From positions 1,302,001 to 1,366,000 of the forward strand of contig NZ_AP025018.1 in the NCBI RefSeq assembly GCF_019977735.1: a stretch of DNA of 64,000 nt. The letters run 5' to 3'. The notes beneath the pieces were generated by a model. That model did no database searches, had not been told where the DNA came from, and worked only from the letters and a program-made list of their open reading frames with translations. Both the position numbers and the translations under genes were made by a program. Each line of letters opens with the position of its first letter. Position 1 is the stretch's first letter. The stretch is from Calothrix sp. PCC 7716. Its GTDB lineage: Bacteria > Cyanobacteriota > Cyanobacteriia > Cyanobacteriales > Nostocaceae. Shown one piece after another: positions 19,047 through 28,871 of this stretch.

Positions 19047-19688
19047 ATGAATAATTCTTACAAAATTCAAGCAGGTGATACGCTGAGTGCTATTGCGCTG
19101 CGTGAGTTGGGAAATGCTAACCGCTGGCGAGAAATTACCAATGAAAACGGACAATTCTTTACTGAGGCAGAAGCGCGTAAGTTAAGAATTGGACAAATTA
19201 TATATTTACCAGCTAAAGAAGGTGCCTATAAAATCAGTGACCGTGGTTTGGAGTTAATAGTTCAATTTGAAGGCATATTTTTAAATTTATACAACTGCCC
19301 AGCAAACCACGCCACAATTGGAGTGGGACACCTCGTACATCACGGCCCCATCAATGGTAGTGAACCAGAAGAATTTAAGTGTGGAATTACACGTCAACGC
19401 GCGATGGAAATTCTACGCACGGATGTTAGCGGCGCCGAAGTTGTGGTAAACAAGCTTGTAAAAGTACCTTTAAATCAAAATCAGTTTGATGCACTAGTAA
19501 GCTTTGTGTTTAATTTGGGTGAAACTAACTTCGCTAACTCTACATTATTAAGAAAGCTAAACGCTTCTGATTATGATGCTGTACCTTCGGAGTTAAATAA
19601 ATGGGTATATGCGAAAGGAAAAATTCTGCCTGGTTTGGTCAAAAGGCGCCTTATAGAAGGTAAATTGTTTCAAGGCAACGCATTTTGA
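19047..19688 (+). CDS. LysM domain-lysozyme (GH24) fusion
   Basis: A 213-residue protein. Residues 4-55 are a LysM peptidoglycan-binding domain (YKIQAGDTLSAIA ... LRIGQIIYLP). Residues 62-213 are a phage T4-type/GH24 lysozyme. Comparing spacing with T4 lysozyme (Glu11, Asp20, Thr26), the equivalent residues are Glu75, Cys84 and Thr90, so this is the Glu-Cys-Thr variant seen in some phage endolysins. No signal peptide is seen. There are no phage genes nearby, so it is probably a domesticated endolysin. It would cut peptidoglycan if exported or released. Confidence 0.9.
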   Translation: MNNSYKIQAGDTLSAIALRELGNANRWREITNENGQFFTEAEARKLRIGQIIYLPAKEGAYKISDRGLELIVQFEGIFLNLYNCPANHATIGVGHLVHHGPINGSEPEEFKCGITRQRAMEILRTDVSGAEVVVNKLVKVPLNQNQFDALVSFVFNLGETNFANSTLLRKLNASDYDAVPSELNKWVYAKGKILPGLVKRRLIEGKLFQGNAF

Positions 19689-19759
19689 CGCGATAGGTCG
19701 AAATTAAAGCATTTGAATTAAGATTGATATCAAACCTTAATAAAAAGGCATTGTATTCT

Positions 19760-20077
19760 ATGTCTACAAAAAAGCAATTCAATAGCTTTGAGGAAATGCT
19801 ATCTAGTTCAGATGTACCTGTATTAGTAGATTTTTATGCAGATTGGTGTGGACCGTGCAAGCTAATGAGCCAGATTTTGGAACAAGTTAATGCTCAACTC
19901 CAAGGTCGGATGCGTGTAGCGAAAATTGACACCGAAAAGTATACACAGCTAGCTAGTCAGTACGGTATTCAAGCTTTACCTACACTTATTTTGTTCAAAC
20001 AGGGAAAACCTGTAGACAAAATCGAAGGTGTTTTACAAGCACAAGACTTGGTACGGCGCCTCGAAACAATGATATAA
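19760..20077 (+). CDS. trxA: Thioredoxin
   Basis: A 105-residue thioredoxin with active site WCGPCK (residues 29-34) and the cis-proline loop ALPT (Pro74). It reduces protein disulphides using ferredoxin- or NADPH-dependent thioredoxin reductase. I choose ATG 19760 (MSTKKQF) because the fold begins there; an upstream in-frame reading adds an unlikely 12-residue tail. It follows the lysozyme gene by about 70 bases, on the same strand. Which thioredoxin type (m, x, y) it is cannot be fixed here. Confidence 0.93.
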   Translation: MSTKKQFNSFEEMLSSSDVPVLVDFYADWCGPCKLMSQILEQVNAQLQGRMRVAKIDTEKYTQLASQYGIQALPTLILFKQGKPVDKIEGVLQAQDLVRRLETMI

Positions 20078-20089
20078 CTGGCAATGGAT

Positions 20090-20160
20090 GTAACGAATGT
20101 AACGGATGAGCGATTATAAAAAACCATCCGTTACATCTGTTCATTATCCGTTGCCAAGGG
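20090..20160. repeat. Inverted ACGGATGTAACGGAT-type repeat
   Basis: Two inverted arms (GCAATGGATGTAACG... and ...CCGTTACATCTGTTC, CCGTTGC) lie after trxA. The same unit appears at 29314-29332, 32833-32853, 33418-33440 and 47583-47604. It is a dispersed intergenic repeat and may act as the trxA terminator. Confidence 0.6.
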
Positions 20161-20243
20161 TATCAAATATGACTAGTAATTAACCAAGAAAGATTGTAAA
20201 AAAAAACTAAGTGTCTGCTTGGTTAAACTAGGTCTTACTCGTC

Positions 20244-20813
20244 ATGCGTGAAAGCTCGATAGGAATTGTGATAGCTTTGTTAGTTACATTTGGTTTGGGT
20301 GCTGGTAGTATTTGGTGGGCATATCAATTTGGTTTTGGTACTAATTCTAACAGTGTGCAATCTTTAACAGATTCTACACCCAGTACAACGGCGCCATCTG
20401 AAGCTCAGTTACCTGTAGAACAAACACCAACACCTACCGCAACTCCTACTTTAACCTCAACACCTCAACCAGTTAAAAAAGTTGAAAATATACAAAAGTT
20501 ACCTATTCAAGAAGAGGTAAAATTTGTAGTTGATACAATTTTACTTACACCCGAAGGTCGAGAAGCTCTTGAGGAACTAGCGGATACAGCAGTGAAATAT
20601 AATTCACAGGATGTGGTTATACGTATAAATGTAGGTGCCGGAGAATCAGAATTTAGTCAGACTCTTGCTTCCAATAGAGGACAAGAGATTGCTGGTATTT
20701 TGAGAGATAAGGGATTTGCTAAAAAAATCATCATATCTAAAAGAAGTAACGGTGACTATACCAAAGCGACACGGAACAAACCTATAGAAGTAAGTATTAT
20801 AAAGGCGGGTTAA
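20244..20813 (+). CDS. Membrane-anchored protein with OmpA-like C-terminal domain
   Basis: A 189-residue protein. Residues 8-30 are a membrane anchor (IGIVIALLVTFGLGAGSIWWAYQ). Residues 35-80 form a Pro/Thr/Ser-rich linker. Residues about 90-187 fit an OmpA-like fold: LTPEGREALEELAD, a central VVIRINVGAGESE strand-loop, and LASNRGQEIAGILRDKG in place of the usual RAxxV helix. OmpA-like domains bind peptidoglycan, so it may tether membrane to wall. The family match is moderate. The gene is alone and converges on prmA. Confidence 0.6.
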   Translation: MRESSIGIVIALLVTFGLGAGSIWWAYQFGFGTNSNSVQSLTDSTPSTTAPSEAQLPVEQTPTPTATPTLTSTPQPVKKVENIQKLPIQEEVKFVVDTILLTPEGREALEELADTAVKYNSQDVVIRINVGAGESEFSQTLASNRGQEIAGILRDKGFAKKIIISKRSNGDYTKATRNKPIEVSIIKAG

Positions 20814-20855
20814 TAGATATCATAAAACGGTATTGTAATATTTCGTAAACCGACC

Positions 20856-21776
20856 TCAACACCGTCGCACATTCAAACAGCACCATTCTTTGCGCTTCCA
20901 TAGTGCAGCAACTATCCAGCCATGCTTTTCTAATACGTCAGCTACGGCTTTTGATTGTTCTACAAGAATACCGCTAAAAATACCCCAAGTTGTAGGTTTT
21001 GTTATAGCGGTTATTTGTGGTACGAGCTTAATAATAACGTCAGCTAATATATTACAAACTATCCCATCTACGGGTTGCTCAAGTATTTTTGCTAGAGTTT
21101 CTACACTACCTTCTGCCGAAAATAAACGGTCTGCCTCAATACCATTAAGAATCCTATTTTCCATTGTTGCTTTTACTGCTAATGGGTCGGTATCAACTCC
21201 ATAAGCTTTTTTGGCACCGAGTAAAATCGCGCCGACACAAAGTATACCAGAACCGCATCCTATATCAGCAATTACCACATCATCAAGTTTAGTGTTCTCA
21301 CCTGTAAAAGATGTGCCATAGTCACTAAATCGCATTTCTAAGGCTTCTAAACAAAGCTGAGTGGTGGCATGATTTCCTGTTCCAAAAGCGACACCTGGGT
21401 CAAGTTTTATAACTAGTCGGTCGGAGTCTGTAGGCATGGGTAGCCATGCTGGGTTAATTAGGAATCTATCACCAATTTCTTGAGGATGCCAATATTGCTT
21501 CCAACTACTTGCCCAGTCTTGCTCATCAATTAAATGCCACTGTAAAGTCGGTGGGGGTAATTCAATACATAATGCATCTTGGCGCAGTAATAATGATAAT
21601 GCCGCCAAATCGATTAAATGTACTTTCATTTGTGGCAAATATGCCCTAACTAAATTCACGTCCCCTTTTCGTTCGCTTGCAGTTCCACGACACCCAAAAT
21701 CTTCTAGGCGCCAAAATATCGAATCTTCAAGTTCAGGTTCGCAAGTTATTTGTATTTCCCACCAAGTGTTTGCCAT
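20856..21776 (-). CDS. prmA: Ribosomal protein L11 methyltransferase
   Basis: A 306-residue SAM-dependent enzyme that trimethylates ribosomal protein L11. The PrmA-specific block [16 protein letters not shown] is followed by the SAM motif [25 protein letters not shown], and the NILA substrate motif (CNILADVI). The sequence and length fit the family. It lies downstream of serA on the same strand with a heptad repeat block between them; prmA next to serA is a recurrent order in cyanobacteria. Confidence 0.95.
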   Translation of the reverse strand: MANTWWEIQITCEPELEDSIFWRLEDFGCRGTASERKGDVNLVRAYLPQMKVHLIDLAALSLLLRQDALCIELPPPTLQWHLIDEQDWASSWKQYWHPQEIGDRFLINPAWLPMPTDSDRLVIKLDPGVAFGTGNHATTQLCLEALEMRFSDYGTSFTGENTKLDDVVIADIGCGSGILCVGAILLGAKKAYGVDTDPLAVKATMENRILNGIEADRLFSAEGSVETLAKILEQPVDGIVCNILADVIIKLVPQITAITKPTTWGIFSGILVEQSKAVADVLEKHGWIVAALWKRKEWCCLNVRRC

Positions 21777-21781
21777 AGTTA

Positions 21782-21937
21782 GAGTGCAAAGTGCAAAGTG
21801 CTGAGTTGTGAGTGCTGAGTTACGAGTGCTGAGTGCTGAGTTTTAATAGAAAGTTTAGAATTTATAACTTCGTACTCAACGCTTTATCTACTCAGCACTT
21901 TCTACTACTTTCTCTACTCAGCACTCAGCACTTTATA
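21782..21937. repeat. Heptad repeat cluster between prmA and serA
   Basis: Variants of GTGCTGA and GTGCAAA run at 21784-21840, and the inverted TCAGCAC units at 21894-21936. The two arms can pair over a 50-base loop. They separate the prmA and serA coding regions. Confidence 0.75.
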
Positions 21938-21942
21938 CTACT

Positions 21943-23523
21943 TTATAGATTTACTGTATACGCATCGCGGATTCCAGGGACTTTGGTAATCTCGCTTAAG
22001 ATGCCATCGGGTAGAGGGTCATCAAGACTGAGTGCCATTACCGCATCACCGCGAACGATTTTGCGACCTACCTGCATACTGGCAATATTGACATTAAAGC
22101 TACCCAAAAGGGAACCTAATTTACCAATAATTCCTGGCATGTCACGGTGGAGAGTAAATAGCATGTGTTGACTTGGAGGAACGTTTATTGGGAAACCATC
22201 CATGTTGGTAAGCCGAATTTCTCCGTCACCTAATAAGGCGCCTGTCACGGAATGTGTACCCAAGTTACCTGTTGCTTCAAGGTGAAGTGAGCCTGCATAA
22301 TCACGAACAGCAGCATCACGAGTTTCAATTACTCGTATTCCTCTTTCTTTAGCTTCAATGCTGGCGTTGACGTAATTAACTCTTTCGCGCAAAGCTTGAT
22401 GTAATAACCCTTTGAGCGCTGCAACTACTAAAGGCTGACTCTTATTTGTTGCAATTTCCCCTTGCAGTCGAATGTTGAGTAATTCAACTCTTCCACCCGC
22501 TAGCTGCCCAACTAGCCTACCAAGTGTTTCCGCTAGTTGCATATAGGGTCTGAGTTCCTCTAGTACATCAGGCCCCAATCCTGGTATATTTACTGCCGAC
22601 CGTGCAGGTAGTCCAAGCAATACGTCGCGTATTTGTTCGGCAACGTCTATTGCTACGTTGACTTGGGCTTCGGTTGTGGAGGCGCCTAAGTGCGGTGTCA
22701 AAATTATATCTTTGCCGACTTCACGTAAAGTTGATTCGGCTAACGGCTCCGACTCGAATACATCTAGCGCGGCGCCTGCTATTTTACGTTCTTTAACTGC
22801 ACTTGCTAGCGCTGCTTCATCAATAATGCCACCACGCGCACAATTTATAATTCGAGTGGTTGGCTTCATTTTCGCCAATAATTCGGCATTAATTAAATGC
22901 GTGGTTTCGGGAGTTTTGGGAATATGTAAAGTAATATAATCGGCTTGTTGTGCGAGTACATCCATATCTACTAGCTGACAGCCAATTTGCTCCGCGCGTT
23001 CGGTGGAAATAAATGGGTCATAAGCAAGCAACTTCATTCCCATTGCTCTAGCAACAGCAGCAACGTGAGAACCTATTTTGCCCAAACCCACAATACCCAA
23101 AGTTTTTTTATAAACTTCGGCGCCAACAAAAGTTTTGCGATCCCACTCACCACGTTTAACTGATGCATTCGCATCTGGAATGTGACGTGACAACGAAAGC
23201 ATCATTGCTAATGCATGTTCCGCAGCAGCAATAGTATTGCCTTCAGGGGAATTAACTACTACAATACCTTGGCGTGTCGCCGCTGGAACATCGACATTAT
23301 CTACACCAACACCCGCACGACCGATGATTTTTAAGTTTGTACCAGCTTCAATAATTTCTTTTGTAACACGGGTACCTGAACGAATCATCAACGCATCGTA
23401 TTCACCGATGATGTTTACTAGTTCATCTGGTTTTAATGTCGTTTTGACATCGACAGTAGCGACTTGAGATAGTATATCTATCCCAGCTTGGTCAATTGGA
23501 TCGGAAACGAGAACTTTAGACAT
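21943..23523 (-). CDS. serA: D-3-phosphoglycerate dehydrogenase
   Basis: A 526-residue enzyme for the first step of serine synthesis, oxidising 3-phosphoglycerate with NAD+. The nucleotide-binding motif is VGLGKIGSH (145-153). The catalytic set is Arg229 (NCARGG), Glu258 (VFESEP) and His277 (LTPHLGAST). An allosteric substrate-binding domain follows (about 315-445) and an ACT domain closes the protein (about 452-526), so this is the long type I form, often feedback-inhibited by serine. The start is the Met of MSKVLVSDP. No frame damage is seen. Confidence 0.96.
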   Translation of the reverse strand: MSKVLVSDPIDQAGIDILSQVATVDVKTTLKPDELVNIIGEYDALMIRSGTRVTKEIIEAGTNLKIIGRAGVGVDNVDVPAATRQGIVVVNSPEGNTIAAAEHALAMMLSLSRHIPDANASVKRGEWDRKTFVGAEVYKKTLGIVGLGKIGSHVAAVARAMGMKLLAYDPFISTERAEQIGCQLVDMDVLAQQADYITLHIPKTPETTHLINAELLAKMKPTTRIINCARGGIIDEAALASAVKERKIAGAALDVFESEPLAESTLREVGKDIILTPHLGASTTEAQVNVAIDVAEQIRDVLLGLPARSAVNIPGLGPDVLEELRPYMQLAETLGRLVGQLAGGRVELLNIRLQGEIATNKSQPLVVAALKGLLHQALRERVNYVNASIEAKERGIRVIETRDAAVRDYAGSLHLEATGNLGTHSVTGALLGDGEIRLTNMDGFPINVPPSQHMLFTLHRDMPGIIGKLGSLLGSFNVNIASMQVGRKIVRGDAVMALSLDDPLPDGILSEITKVPGIRDAYTVNL

Positions 23524-23989
23524 GATGGCTGAATTCTTGCATTTGAGGTAATTCTGGGCAGGATTTTAAAGTTTTGACTTAAATGCTTCCACTTAATCAA
23601 CTTACAATATTCAAGCAGTTGGCACCCATACACCCACTCGGTAAATATAAACCATTGGGCGTGCGAATCGCTTATTATTTATCAAAAATTCTTATATTTT
23701 CACTCCTCCTACCATATAACGTCTATATATAGGTATCTATTTTTACCTAATTTGCTGTATAATTTTTACCAGTAAAAAATGCCTACATGTAGAGACGTGA
23801 CATGTCACGTCTCTACAATTATCAATTTCACAAATAATTTAAAACCACCATATTTACACCAATATTAGTAATAATATTTAAGTTACATTGTTTTCAAATT
23901 TTACTTATGATAAATTGATATCTGTTTGCTTAAATGACTTTAATTTTATCTCTAATTAAATGTTCGGTTACGCTGTCGCTGCACCCAAC
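23524..23989. other. Intergenic region upstream of serA
   Basis: AT-rich space between serA and panB, both on the minus strand. It holds one GTAGAGAC palindrome (23789-23816) and otherwise no coding signal. The serA promoter should be near its upper coordinate limit of the gene. Confidence 0.5.
23789..23816. repeat. GTAGAGAC palindromic repeat, copy 3 (perfect)
   Basis: A perfect 14-bp inverted repeat with arms GTAGAGACGTGACA and TGTCACGTCTCTAC and no loop. It is the best copy of the family. Confidence 0.8.
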
Positions 23990-24763
23990 CTACGTGGGAA
24001 ATTTACGTTCTTTGACTTCTGTGCTGTATTTTGTGATGGCGCCACTAATTATTTCGCGTAGGTTTGTATAAACTTTGGCGAATGGTGGTTGTTTTTCGGA
24101 GAGTCCTAATATGTCGGAAGTTACTAGTACTTGACCATCACAGTGTACGCTGGCGCCTATTCCGATTGTAGGAATACTGAGTTTTTCTGTAATTTGTGAT
24201 GCTAGGTTACTGGGGATATGTTCTAAGACTATTGAAAAGGCGCCTGCTTGTTCGAGGGCTATAGCTTCATTTAATATATGTTGGGCAGAGTCTTCGGTTT
24301 TGCCTTGTTGTTTTAAACCTAGTTGATGTACTGATTGTGGTGTTAAACCAACATGTGCCATCACAGGTATACCCGCTTGTACTATTCTTTGTACAGTTTC
24401 TATCATTGCTGGATACCCACCTTCAACTTTAACTGCCTGGGCGCCACTTTCTTTTAAGACTCGTCCAGCAGAGTGTATTGCTTGTTGAATACTTTCTTGA
24501 TATGTCAAAAATGGTAAGTCTACCACCATAAGCGCGCGCTTAACTCCACGACGCACTGCTTTGGCATGGTATATCATTTCGTCTAATGTAATTGGCAATG
24601 TTGTTTCATATCCAAGCATTACTGCCATTGAATCACCAACTAATACTATATCTATACCAGCAGCATCAATTAGCTGTGCCGTAATATAATCCCAAGCCGT
24701 TAACGCCACAATTGTACGACCTAGCTGTTTCCACTGAATAATTTGTTGAATAGTAACGGGCAT
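23990..24763 (-). CDS. panB: 3-methyl-2-oxobutanoate hydroxymethyltransferase
   Basis: A 257-residue TIM-barrel enzyme that adds a hydroxymethyl group from methylene-tetrahydrofolate to 2-oxoisovalerate, giving ketopantoate for pantothenate and CoA. Clear motifs are [41 protein letters not shown] and [15 protein letters not shown]. The metal-binding Asp in GDS and the catalytic Glu region (EHIPS) are intact. It stands alone, bounded by repeat DNA on both sides. Confidence 0.95.
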   Translation of the reverse strand: MPVTIQQIIQWKQLGRTIVALTAWDYITAQLIDAAGIDIVLVGDSMAVMLGYETTLPITLDEMIYHAKAVRRGVKRALMVVDLPFLTYQESIQQAIHSAGRVLKESGAQAVKVEGGYPAMIETVQRIVQAGIPVMAHVGLTPQSVHQLGLKQQGKTEDSAQHILNEAIALEQAGAFSIVLEHIPSNLASQITEKLSIPTIGIGASVHCDGQVLVTSDILGLSEKQPPFAKVYTNLREIISGAITKYSTEVKERKFPT

Positions 24764-24779
24764 TTTTTAAGTTAGGAGT

Positions 24780-24957
24780 TATGAGTGCTGAGTGCTGAGT
24801 GCTGAGTAGAGTTAGGAGTTAGGAGTTAGGAGTTTTAATTCAATTTGCTTAGAGCTATTTTGTGTCTCATTTCTAACTTTAACTATAAATTATTGACTTT
24901 TAACTCTGTACCTCCTCACTCCTACACTCAGCACTCAGCACTCAGCACTCAGCACTC
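24780..24957. repeat. Heptad and hexad repeats flanking a short spacer
   Basis: GTGCTGA units plus (GTTAGGA)n run at 24784-24834 and four TCAGCAC units at 24927-24957, in inverted order. The arms can pair around a 90-base spacer. This block separates panB from the propeller gene. Confidence 0.75.
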
Positions 24958-24959
24958 TT

Positions 24960-26021
24960 TTATTTTACTTGTCTACCGAAGGCTAGGTGTTCTTTTGCTT
25001 TTGGCATATTGGGCATTAACCACGCTAAACCTTCGCTGGTTCCTATCCATAGTTTATTACCTGTGTCAGGCGCCAGTGCCAAAATGCGACTTGATGGCAA
25101 CCCGGCAACTTGGTCTAATAATTTTCCGGTGTTTGGGTTGAGTCGCATTAAACCGTTGTTAGTGCCAACCCAGACGCTACCATCTTTGGCAAAGCGAACT
25201 GATGTAACGTTTTTGCCACGTAGAGGAGTTACTGAACGTAGCACCATTCCATTTTTAGGGTTAATTACAAGTAGATTATTTGGCATACCTGCCCATATTA
25301 ACCCTTGTGGACTAATTGCTAATGTTTGTACTGTTCCCCCTGGCAAGTTATTTATTGTCTTTAATATAAAGGCATTTTTTGTGTTGACTCGCACCAAACC
25401 GTCAAGCGTTCCCACCCAAAGTTGACCATCTGCGTCTAGGGTCATGGCATTTGCGCTTACACCTGGTAAGTTTTTCAGGGTGGTCATTATTAAACCTTGG
25501 TCTGGACTAACTAGTGCCAACCCGTTATCGGTACCTGCCCATATATAACCACGCTTATCTGTTAATAATGATAAAACTCGCTTGGATGGTAAAAATAAGT
25601 TTTGCGCTGTAATTTCACTTGTACGTAAGTCTACTCGCTTTAATCCTTCGTATGTTCCTACCCACAACCGCCCGACTTTATCTTGTGCTAAGGCGCCAAT
25701 GGCAATGTTTGGTAAACTGACGCGCGCCAGTATTTTACCAGTGTTTGGGTCAATTCGCGATAAACCTCGCCATGAACCCACCCAAAGATTACCTGTAAAA
25801 TCAGGCTGTAGTGCGTGAACCCGGTAGTCTATTTCTTCTATTCTTCCGTCTGGTGACTCGGATGCACCAGTTGGAGGCGCCGCAGCAGGATAAGCTGGGG
25901 TTAACTCGGATGGGTTAATTTGTAAGGTTTCTTGAGCTACTGCGACTTTCACCCAAGGTAGAGCTACTATCCCAAAAAGGATAGAACTAATTAATAAACT
26001 AGCGCGTTTCATCAATACCAC
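24960..26021 (-). CDS. Secreted seven-bladed beta-propeller protein
   Basis: A 353-residue protein with a signal peptide (residues 1-29, ending VAVAQ) and seven repeats of the type (L/I/V)W(V/A)G(T/S)xxGLxR, for example LWVGSWRGLSRID, LWVGTYEGLKRVD and LWIGTSEGLAWL. This is the two-component-regulator propeller repeat seen in the sensor part of hybrid histidine kinases. Here it is a free exported protein with no kinase attached or adjacent. It probably binds a ligand or partner in the periplasm; the ligand is unknown. Confidence 0.87.
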   Translation of the reverse strand: MVLMKRASLLISSILFGIVALPWVKVAVAQETLQINPSELTPAYPAAAPPTGASESPDGRIEEIDYRVHALQPDFTGNLWVGSWRGLSRIDPNTGKILARVSLPNIAIGALAQDKVGRLWVGTYEGLKRVDLRTSEITAQNLFLPSKRVLSLLTDKRGYIWAGTDNGLALVSPDQGLIMTTLKNLPGVSANAMTLDADGQLWVGTLDGLVRVNTKNAFILKTINNLPGGTVQTLAISPQGLIWAGMPNNLLVINPKNGMVLRSVTPLRGKNVTSVRFAKDGSVWVGTNNGLMRLNPNTGKLLDQVAGLPSSRILALAPDTGNKLWIGTSEGLAWLMPNMPKAKEHLAFGRQVK

Positions 26022-26129
26022 TGTCAGTTACCTTGTTTAGACACTCCCCATCGCCGTTTATGTTATGGAAGCTTCGGGTTATCCTCAGTATTCCCAAAAT
26101 TTTATGTTTTCTATACAGTAACTTGAACC

Positions 26130-26194
26130 AGAAACCGGGCTTCTTAATCAAGTCTTTGCTAGAAAAGCTAAATTTATCCAGAAGCCCGGTTTCT
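26130..26194. repeat. Two AGAAACC-type palindromes in inverted order
   Basis: AGAAACCGGGCTTCT (26130-26144) and AGAAGCCCGGTTTCT (26180-26194) are reverse complements of each other, so they can pair across 35 bases. They lie upstream of the propeller gene. Confidence 0.7.
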
Positions 26195-26288
26195 TTAGCT
26201 CATATAAAATGCACTTTGTAAAGTGTTTGTAACGGAAAATTTACAAAAAACTTAAATCTTTATTTAATAAAAAATTTAAATATAAAAG

Positions 26289-26465
26289 TTAAGAATATTC
26301 AAAGGATAACTTATTAATTTCTTGGTATATTTGTGTAACAGGTAGCAATTCACGCTCCGGTGTGATTTTTATCTCTTGCTTGTCAACCCCTAAATCTCCG
26401 TATATTGGAATTTTTGTTTGTGTCTGAATTAAATGGTCATTCAGTATGGCAGTGTTCGCGAGGAT
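26289..26465 (-). pseudogene. Orphan coding fragment upstream of rbcL
   Basis: An open minus-strand stretch of 58 codons with no ATG. Its composition is protein-like (it contains TKIPIYGDLGVDKQEI and ERELLPVTQIYQEIN) and it ends in a stop at 26289. An in-frame stop precedes it at 26466. It looks like the 3' remnant of a gene. No family is recognised. Confidence 0.35.
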
Positions 26466-26796
26466 TTAGCGCTCTTGATAAGAAAAAGATAAAAAGCTTT
26501 TTTTCTGGTACGAAGAAGAGAGACATTATCTGCTTAAATAGATGGTTATAGTGTTAACGAGTAAACAAGCCTTTGGTTACTGAAAGCTAGTTGAGGGCAA
26601 TCCGTCTTGGTAGTCTTTATCAAGATGGTTTTGACCTGAAAGCTGAGTGAAAAAACGCTGAACTAACAATTTAGAACGGGTAAACCCTGAATGCCACCAA
26701 AACATGCTTTAACGCAAAAGCATGTATGTAGGTGCGTGGGAAATTACATCAGACGTGAATTGCAAATAACAAAGAGTGACTTCTTGGAAGGGAAAT
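26466..26796 (+). promoter_or_regulatory. rbcL upstream/leader region
   Basis: About 330 bases without a gene, expected to hold the operon promoter and a long leader. A perfect hairpin, ACATGCTTT (26702-26710) and AAAGCATGT (26717-26725), lies 72 bases before the start codon. An imperfect hairpin is formed by AGAAAAAG and CTTTTTTTCT near 26480-26505. A strong GGAAGGGAA ribosome-binding site precedes the ATG. Promoter boxes were not assigned. Confidence 0.55.
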
Positions 26797-28227
26797 ATGT
26801 CTTACGCTCAAACTCGGACCCAGAGCAAATCAGGGTATCAGGCAGGGGTTAAAGATTACAGATTAACTTATTACACCCCAGACTACACACCTAAAGATAC
26901 AGATATTCTTGCTGCATTCCGGATGACTCCACAACCAGGAGTTCCCCCCGAAGAAGCAGGTGCGGCAGTTGCTGCTGAGTCATCGACAGGTACTTGGACA
27001 ACAGTTTGGACTGACTTGCTCACCGACCTAGACCGCTACAAAGGTCGTTGCTACGACATCGAAGCAGTTCCTGGCGAAGACAATCAATATATTGCTTACG
27101 TTGCTTATCCTTTAGACTTGTTCGAGGAAGGTTCCGTAACAAACATGTTGACTTCTATTGTAGGTAACGTGTTTGGTTTCAAAGCATTACGCGCATTGCG
27201 TTTGGAAGACTTACGTATTCCTGTTGCTTACCTTAAGACTTTCCAAGGTCCTCCACACGGTATTCAAGTAGAGCGCGATAAGTTAAACAAGTATGGTCGT
27301 CCTTTGTTGGGTTGTACCATTAAACCAAAACTTGGTTTATCTGCTAAAAACTACGGTCGTGCGGTTTATGAGTGTCTACGTGGTGGTTTGGACTTCACCA
27401 AAGACGACGAAAACATCAACTCGCAACCTTTCCAACGTTGGAGAGACCGTTTCTTGTTTGTAGCTGATGCTATTCACAAGTCTCAAGCAGAAACCGGTGA
27501 AATTAAAGGTCACTACCTCAACGTAACCGCTCCTACTTGCGAAGAAATGATGAAGCGTGCTGAGTTTGCGAAAGAACTCAAAATGCCCATCATTATGCAT
27601 GACTATTTAACCGCAGGTTTTACCGCTAACACCACTTTGGCTAAATGGTGTCGCGATAACGGTCTATTGCTCCACATCCACCGCGCAATGCACGCGGTTA
27701 TTGACCGTCAAAAAAACCACGGTATTCACTTCCGCGTATTAGCTAAAACTCTCCGGATGTCTGGTGGTGACCACATTCACACTGGTACCGTTGTAGGTAA
27801 GCTCGAAGGTGAACGTGGTATTACAATGGGCTTCGTTGACTTATTACGTGAAAACTACGTAGAACAAGACAAGTCTCGTGGTATTTACTTTACACAAGAC
27901 TGGGCTTCTATGCCTGGAGTAATGGCTGTTGCTTCTGGTGGTATCCACGTATGGCACATGCCCGCGCTCGTTGAAATCTTCGGCGATGACTCCGTATTAC
28001 AATTCGGTGGTGGTACTCTAGGACACCCTTGGGGTAACGCACCTGGCGCCACAGCAAACCGTGTTGCACTTGAAGCTTGTATTCAAGCACGTAACGAAGG
28101 TCGCAACTTGGCTCGCGAAGGTAACGACGTTATTCGTGAAGCTTGTAAGTGGTCTCCTGAATTGGCTGCTGCTTGTGAACTTTGGAAAGAAATCAAGTTC
28201 GAGTTCGAGGCAATGGATACCGTTTAA
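26797..28227 (+). CDS. rbcL: RuBisCO large subunit
   Basis: A 476-residue form IB large subunit. It carboxylates ribulose bisphosphate in carboxysomes. Active-site blocks are all visible: [17 protein letters not shown], the carbamylated Lys in [24 protein letters not shown], and SGGIHV near the C terminus. The ATG at 26797 (MSYAQTRTQ) gives the usual cyanobacterial length and has a strong upstream purine-rich site; an in-frame start 21 bases earlier is unlikely. rbcX and rbcS follow in order on the same strand. The gene uses regular, highly expressed codon choice and has only one GGCGCC site. Confidence 0.99.
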   Translation: MSYAQTRTQSKSGYQAGVKDYRLTYYTPDYTPKDTDILAAFRMTPQPGVPPEEAGAAVAAESSTGTWTTVWTDLLTDLDRYKGRCYDIEAVPGEDNQYIAYVAYPLDLFEEGSVTNMLTSIVGNVFGFKALRALRLEDLRIPVAYLKTFQGPPHGIQVERDKLNKYGRPLLGCTIKPKLGLSAKNYGRAVYECLRGGLDFTKDDENINSQPFQRWRDRFLFVADAIHKSQAETGEIKGHYLNVTAPTCEEMMKRAEFAKELKMPIIMHDYLTAGFTANTTLAKWCRDNGLLLHIHRAMHAVIDRQKNHGIHFRVLAKTLRMSGGDHIHTGTVVGKLEGERGITMGFVDLLRENYVEQDKSRGIYFTQDWASMPGVMAVASGGIHVWHMPALVEIFGDDSVLQFGGGTLGHPWGNAPGATANRVALEACIQARNEGRNLAREGNDVIREACKWSPELAAACELWKEIKFEFEAMDTV

Positions 28228-28259
28228 TAGTTATGAGTGGAAAGTGCTGAGTGCTGAGT

Positions 28260-28285
28260 GTAGAGACGTAACATGTTACGTCTCC
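28260..28285. repeat. GTAGAGAC palindrome (copy 4) in the rbcL-rbcX gap
   Basis: Arms GTAGAGACGTAACA and TGTTACGTCTCC lie between rbcL and rbcX, next to heptad GTGCTGA units (28231-28260) and inverted units at 28359-28395. A hairpin here could reduce downstream expression and help give more rbcL than rbcX mRNA; this is inference. Confidence 0.65.
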
Positions 28286-28412
28286 CATTAAGTATTTTGG
28301 GCTAAGTAATATGCTAGACAGAAATTTTGCTCAAAATCTAAGACCCTTAGTTAGCTGTTCACTCAGCACTCAGAACTTTATACTCAGAACTAATTATGGG
28401 CTGGGGTCAGGC

Positions 28413-28805
28413 ATGAACATAAAACAAATTGCGAAAGACACGGCTAAAACGTTACAAAGTTATTTGACGTATCAGGCATTGCGAACAGTGTTGTTACAAC
28501 TTGATGAGACAAATCCTCCCTTGGCTTATTGGCTGCATAACTTTTCAGCCGACAAAGTGCAAAATGGGGAAAAGTTTTTGGAAAGTTTGTTTAGCGAAAA
28601 GCCTGAGTTAGCATTGCGAATAATGACTGTTCGTGAACACATTGCTGAAGAAGTTAGCGAATTTCTTCCAGAAATGGTTCGTTCGGGAATTCAGCAAGCT
28701 AATATGGAACATCGCAAGCAACATCTTGAACGCATTACGCAAATTAGTTTATCTACCCCAGGCGCCAGTGACTTAGAACCCGAACAATCAAATGATGATG
28801 GGTAA
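28413..28805 (+). CDS. rbcX: RuBisCO assembly chaperone RbcX
   Basis: A 130-residue chaperone that binds the C-terminal tail of RbcL and helps form the RbcL8 core. It begins MNIKQIAKDTAKTLQSYLTYQA and contains the conserved QLDETNPPLAYWLHNFS block, both typical. I choose the ATG at 28413; an upstream extension reads through heptad repeats. It lies between rbcL and rbcS, the classic cyanobacterial order. An acidic C-terminal tail (EPEQSNDDG) is present. Confidence 0.97.
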   Translation: MNIKQIAKDTAKTLQSYLTYQALRTVLLQLDETNPPLAYWLHNFSADKVQNGEKFLESLFSEKPELALRIMTVREHIAEEVSEFLPEMVRSGIQQANMEHRKQHLERITQISLSTPGASDLEPEQSNDDG

Positions 28806-28871
28806 TTATACCACCCAATTATCAATTTCCGCCTCAATTAAAGTATTTATACCCATTCGCACCAAAGAATT

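Noticed and set aside
26033..26221. A 62-codon plus-strand frame upstream of the propeller gene
   Set aside because: It passes straight through two palindromic repeats and has no protein-like features.
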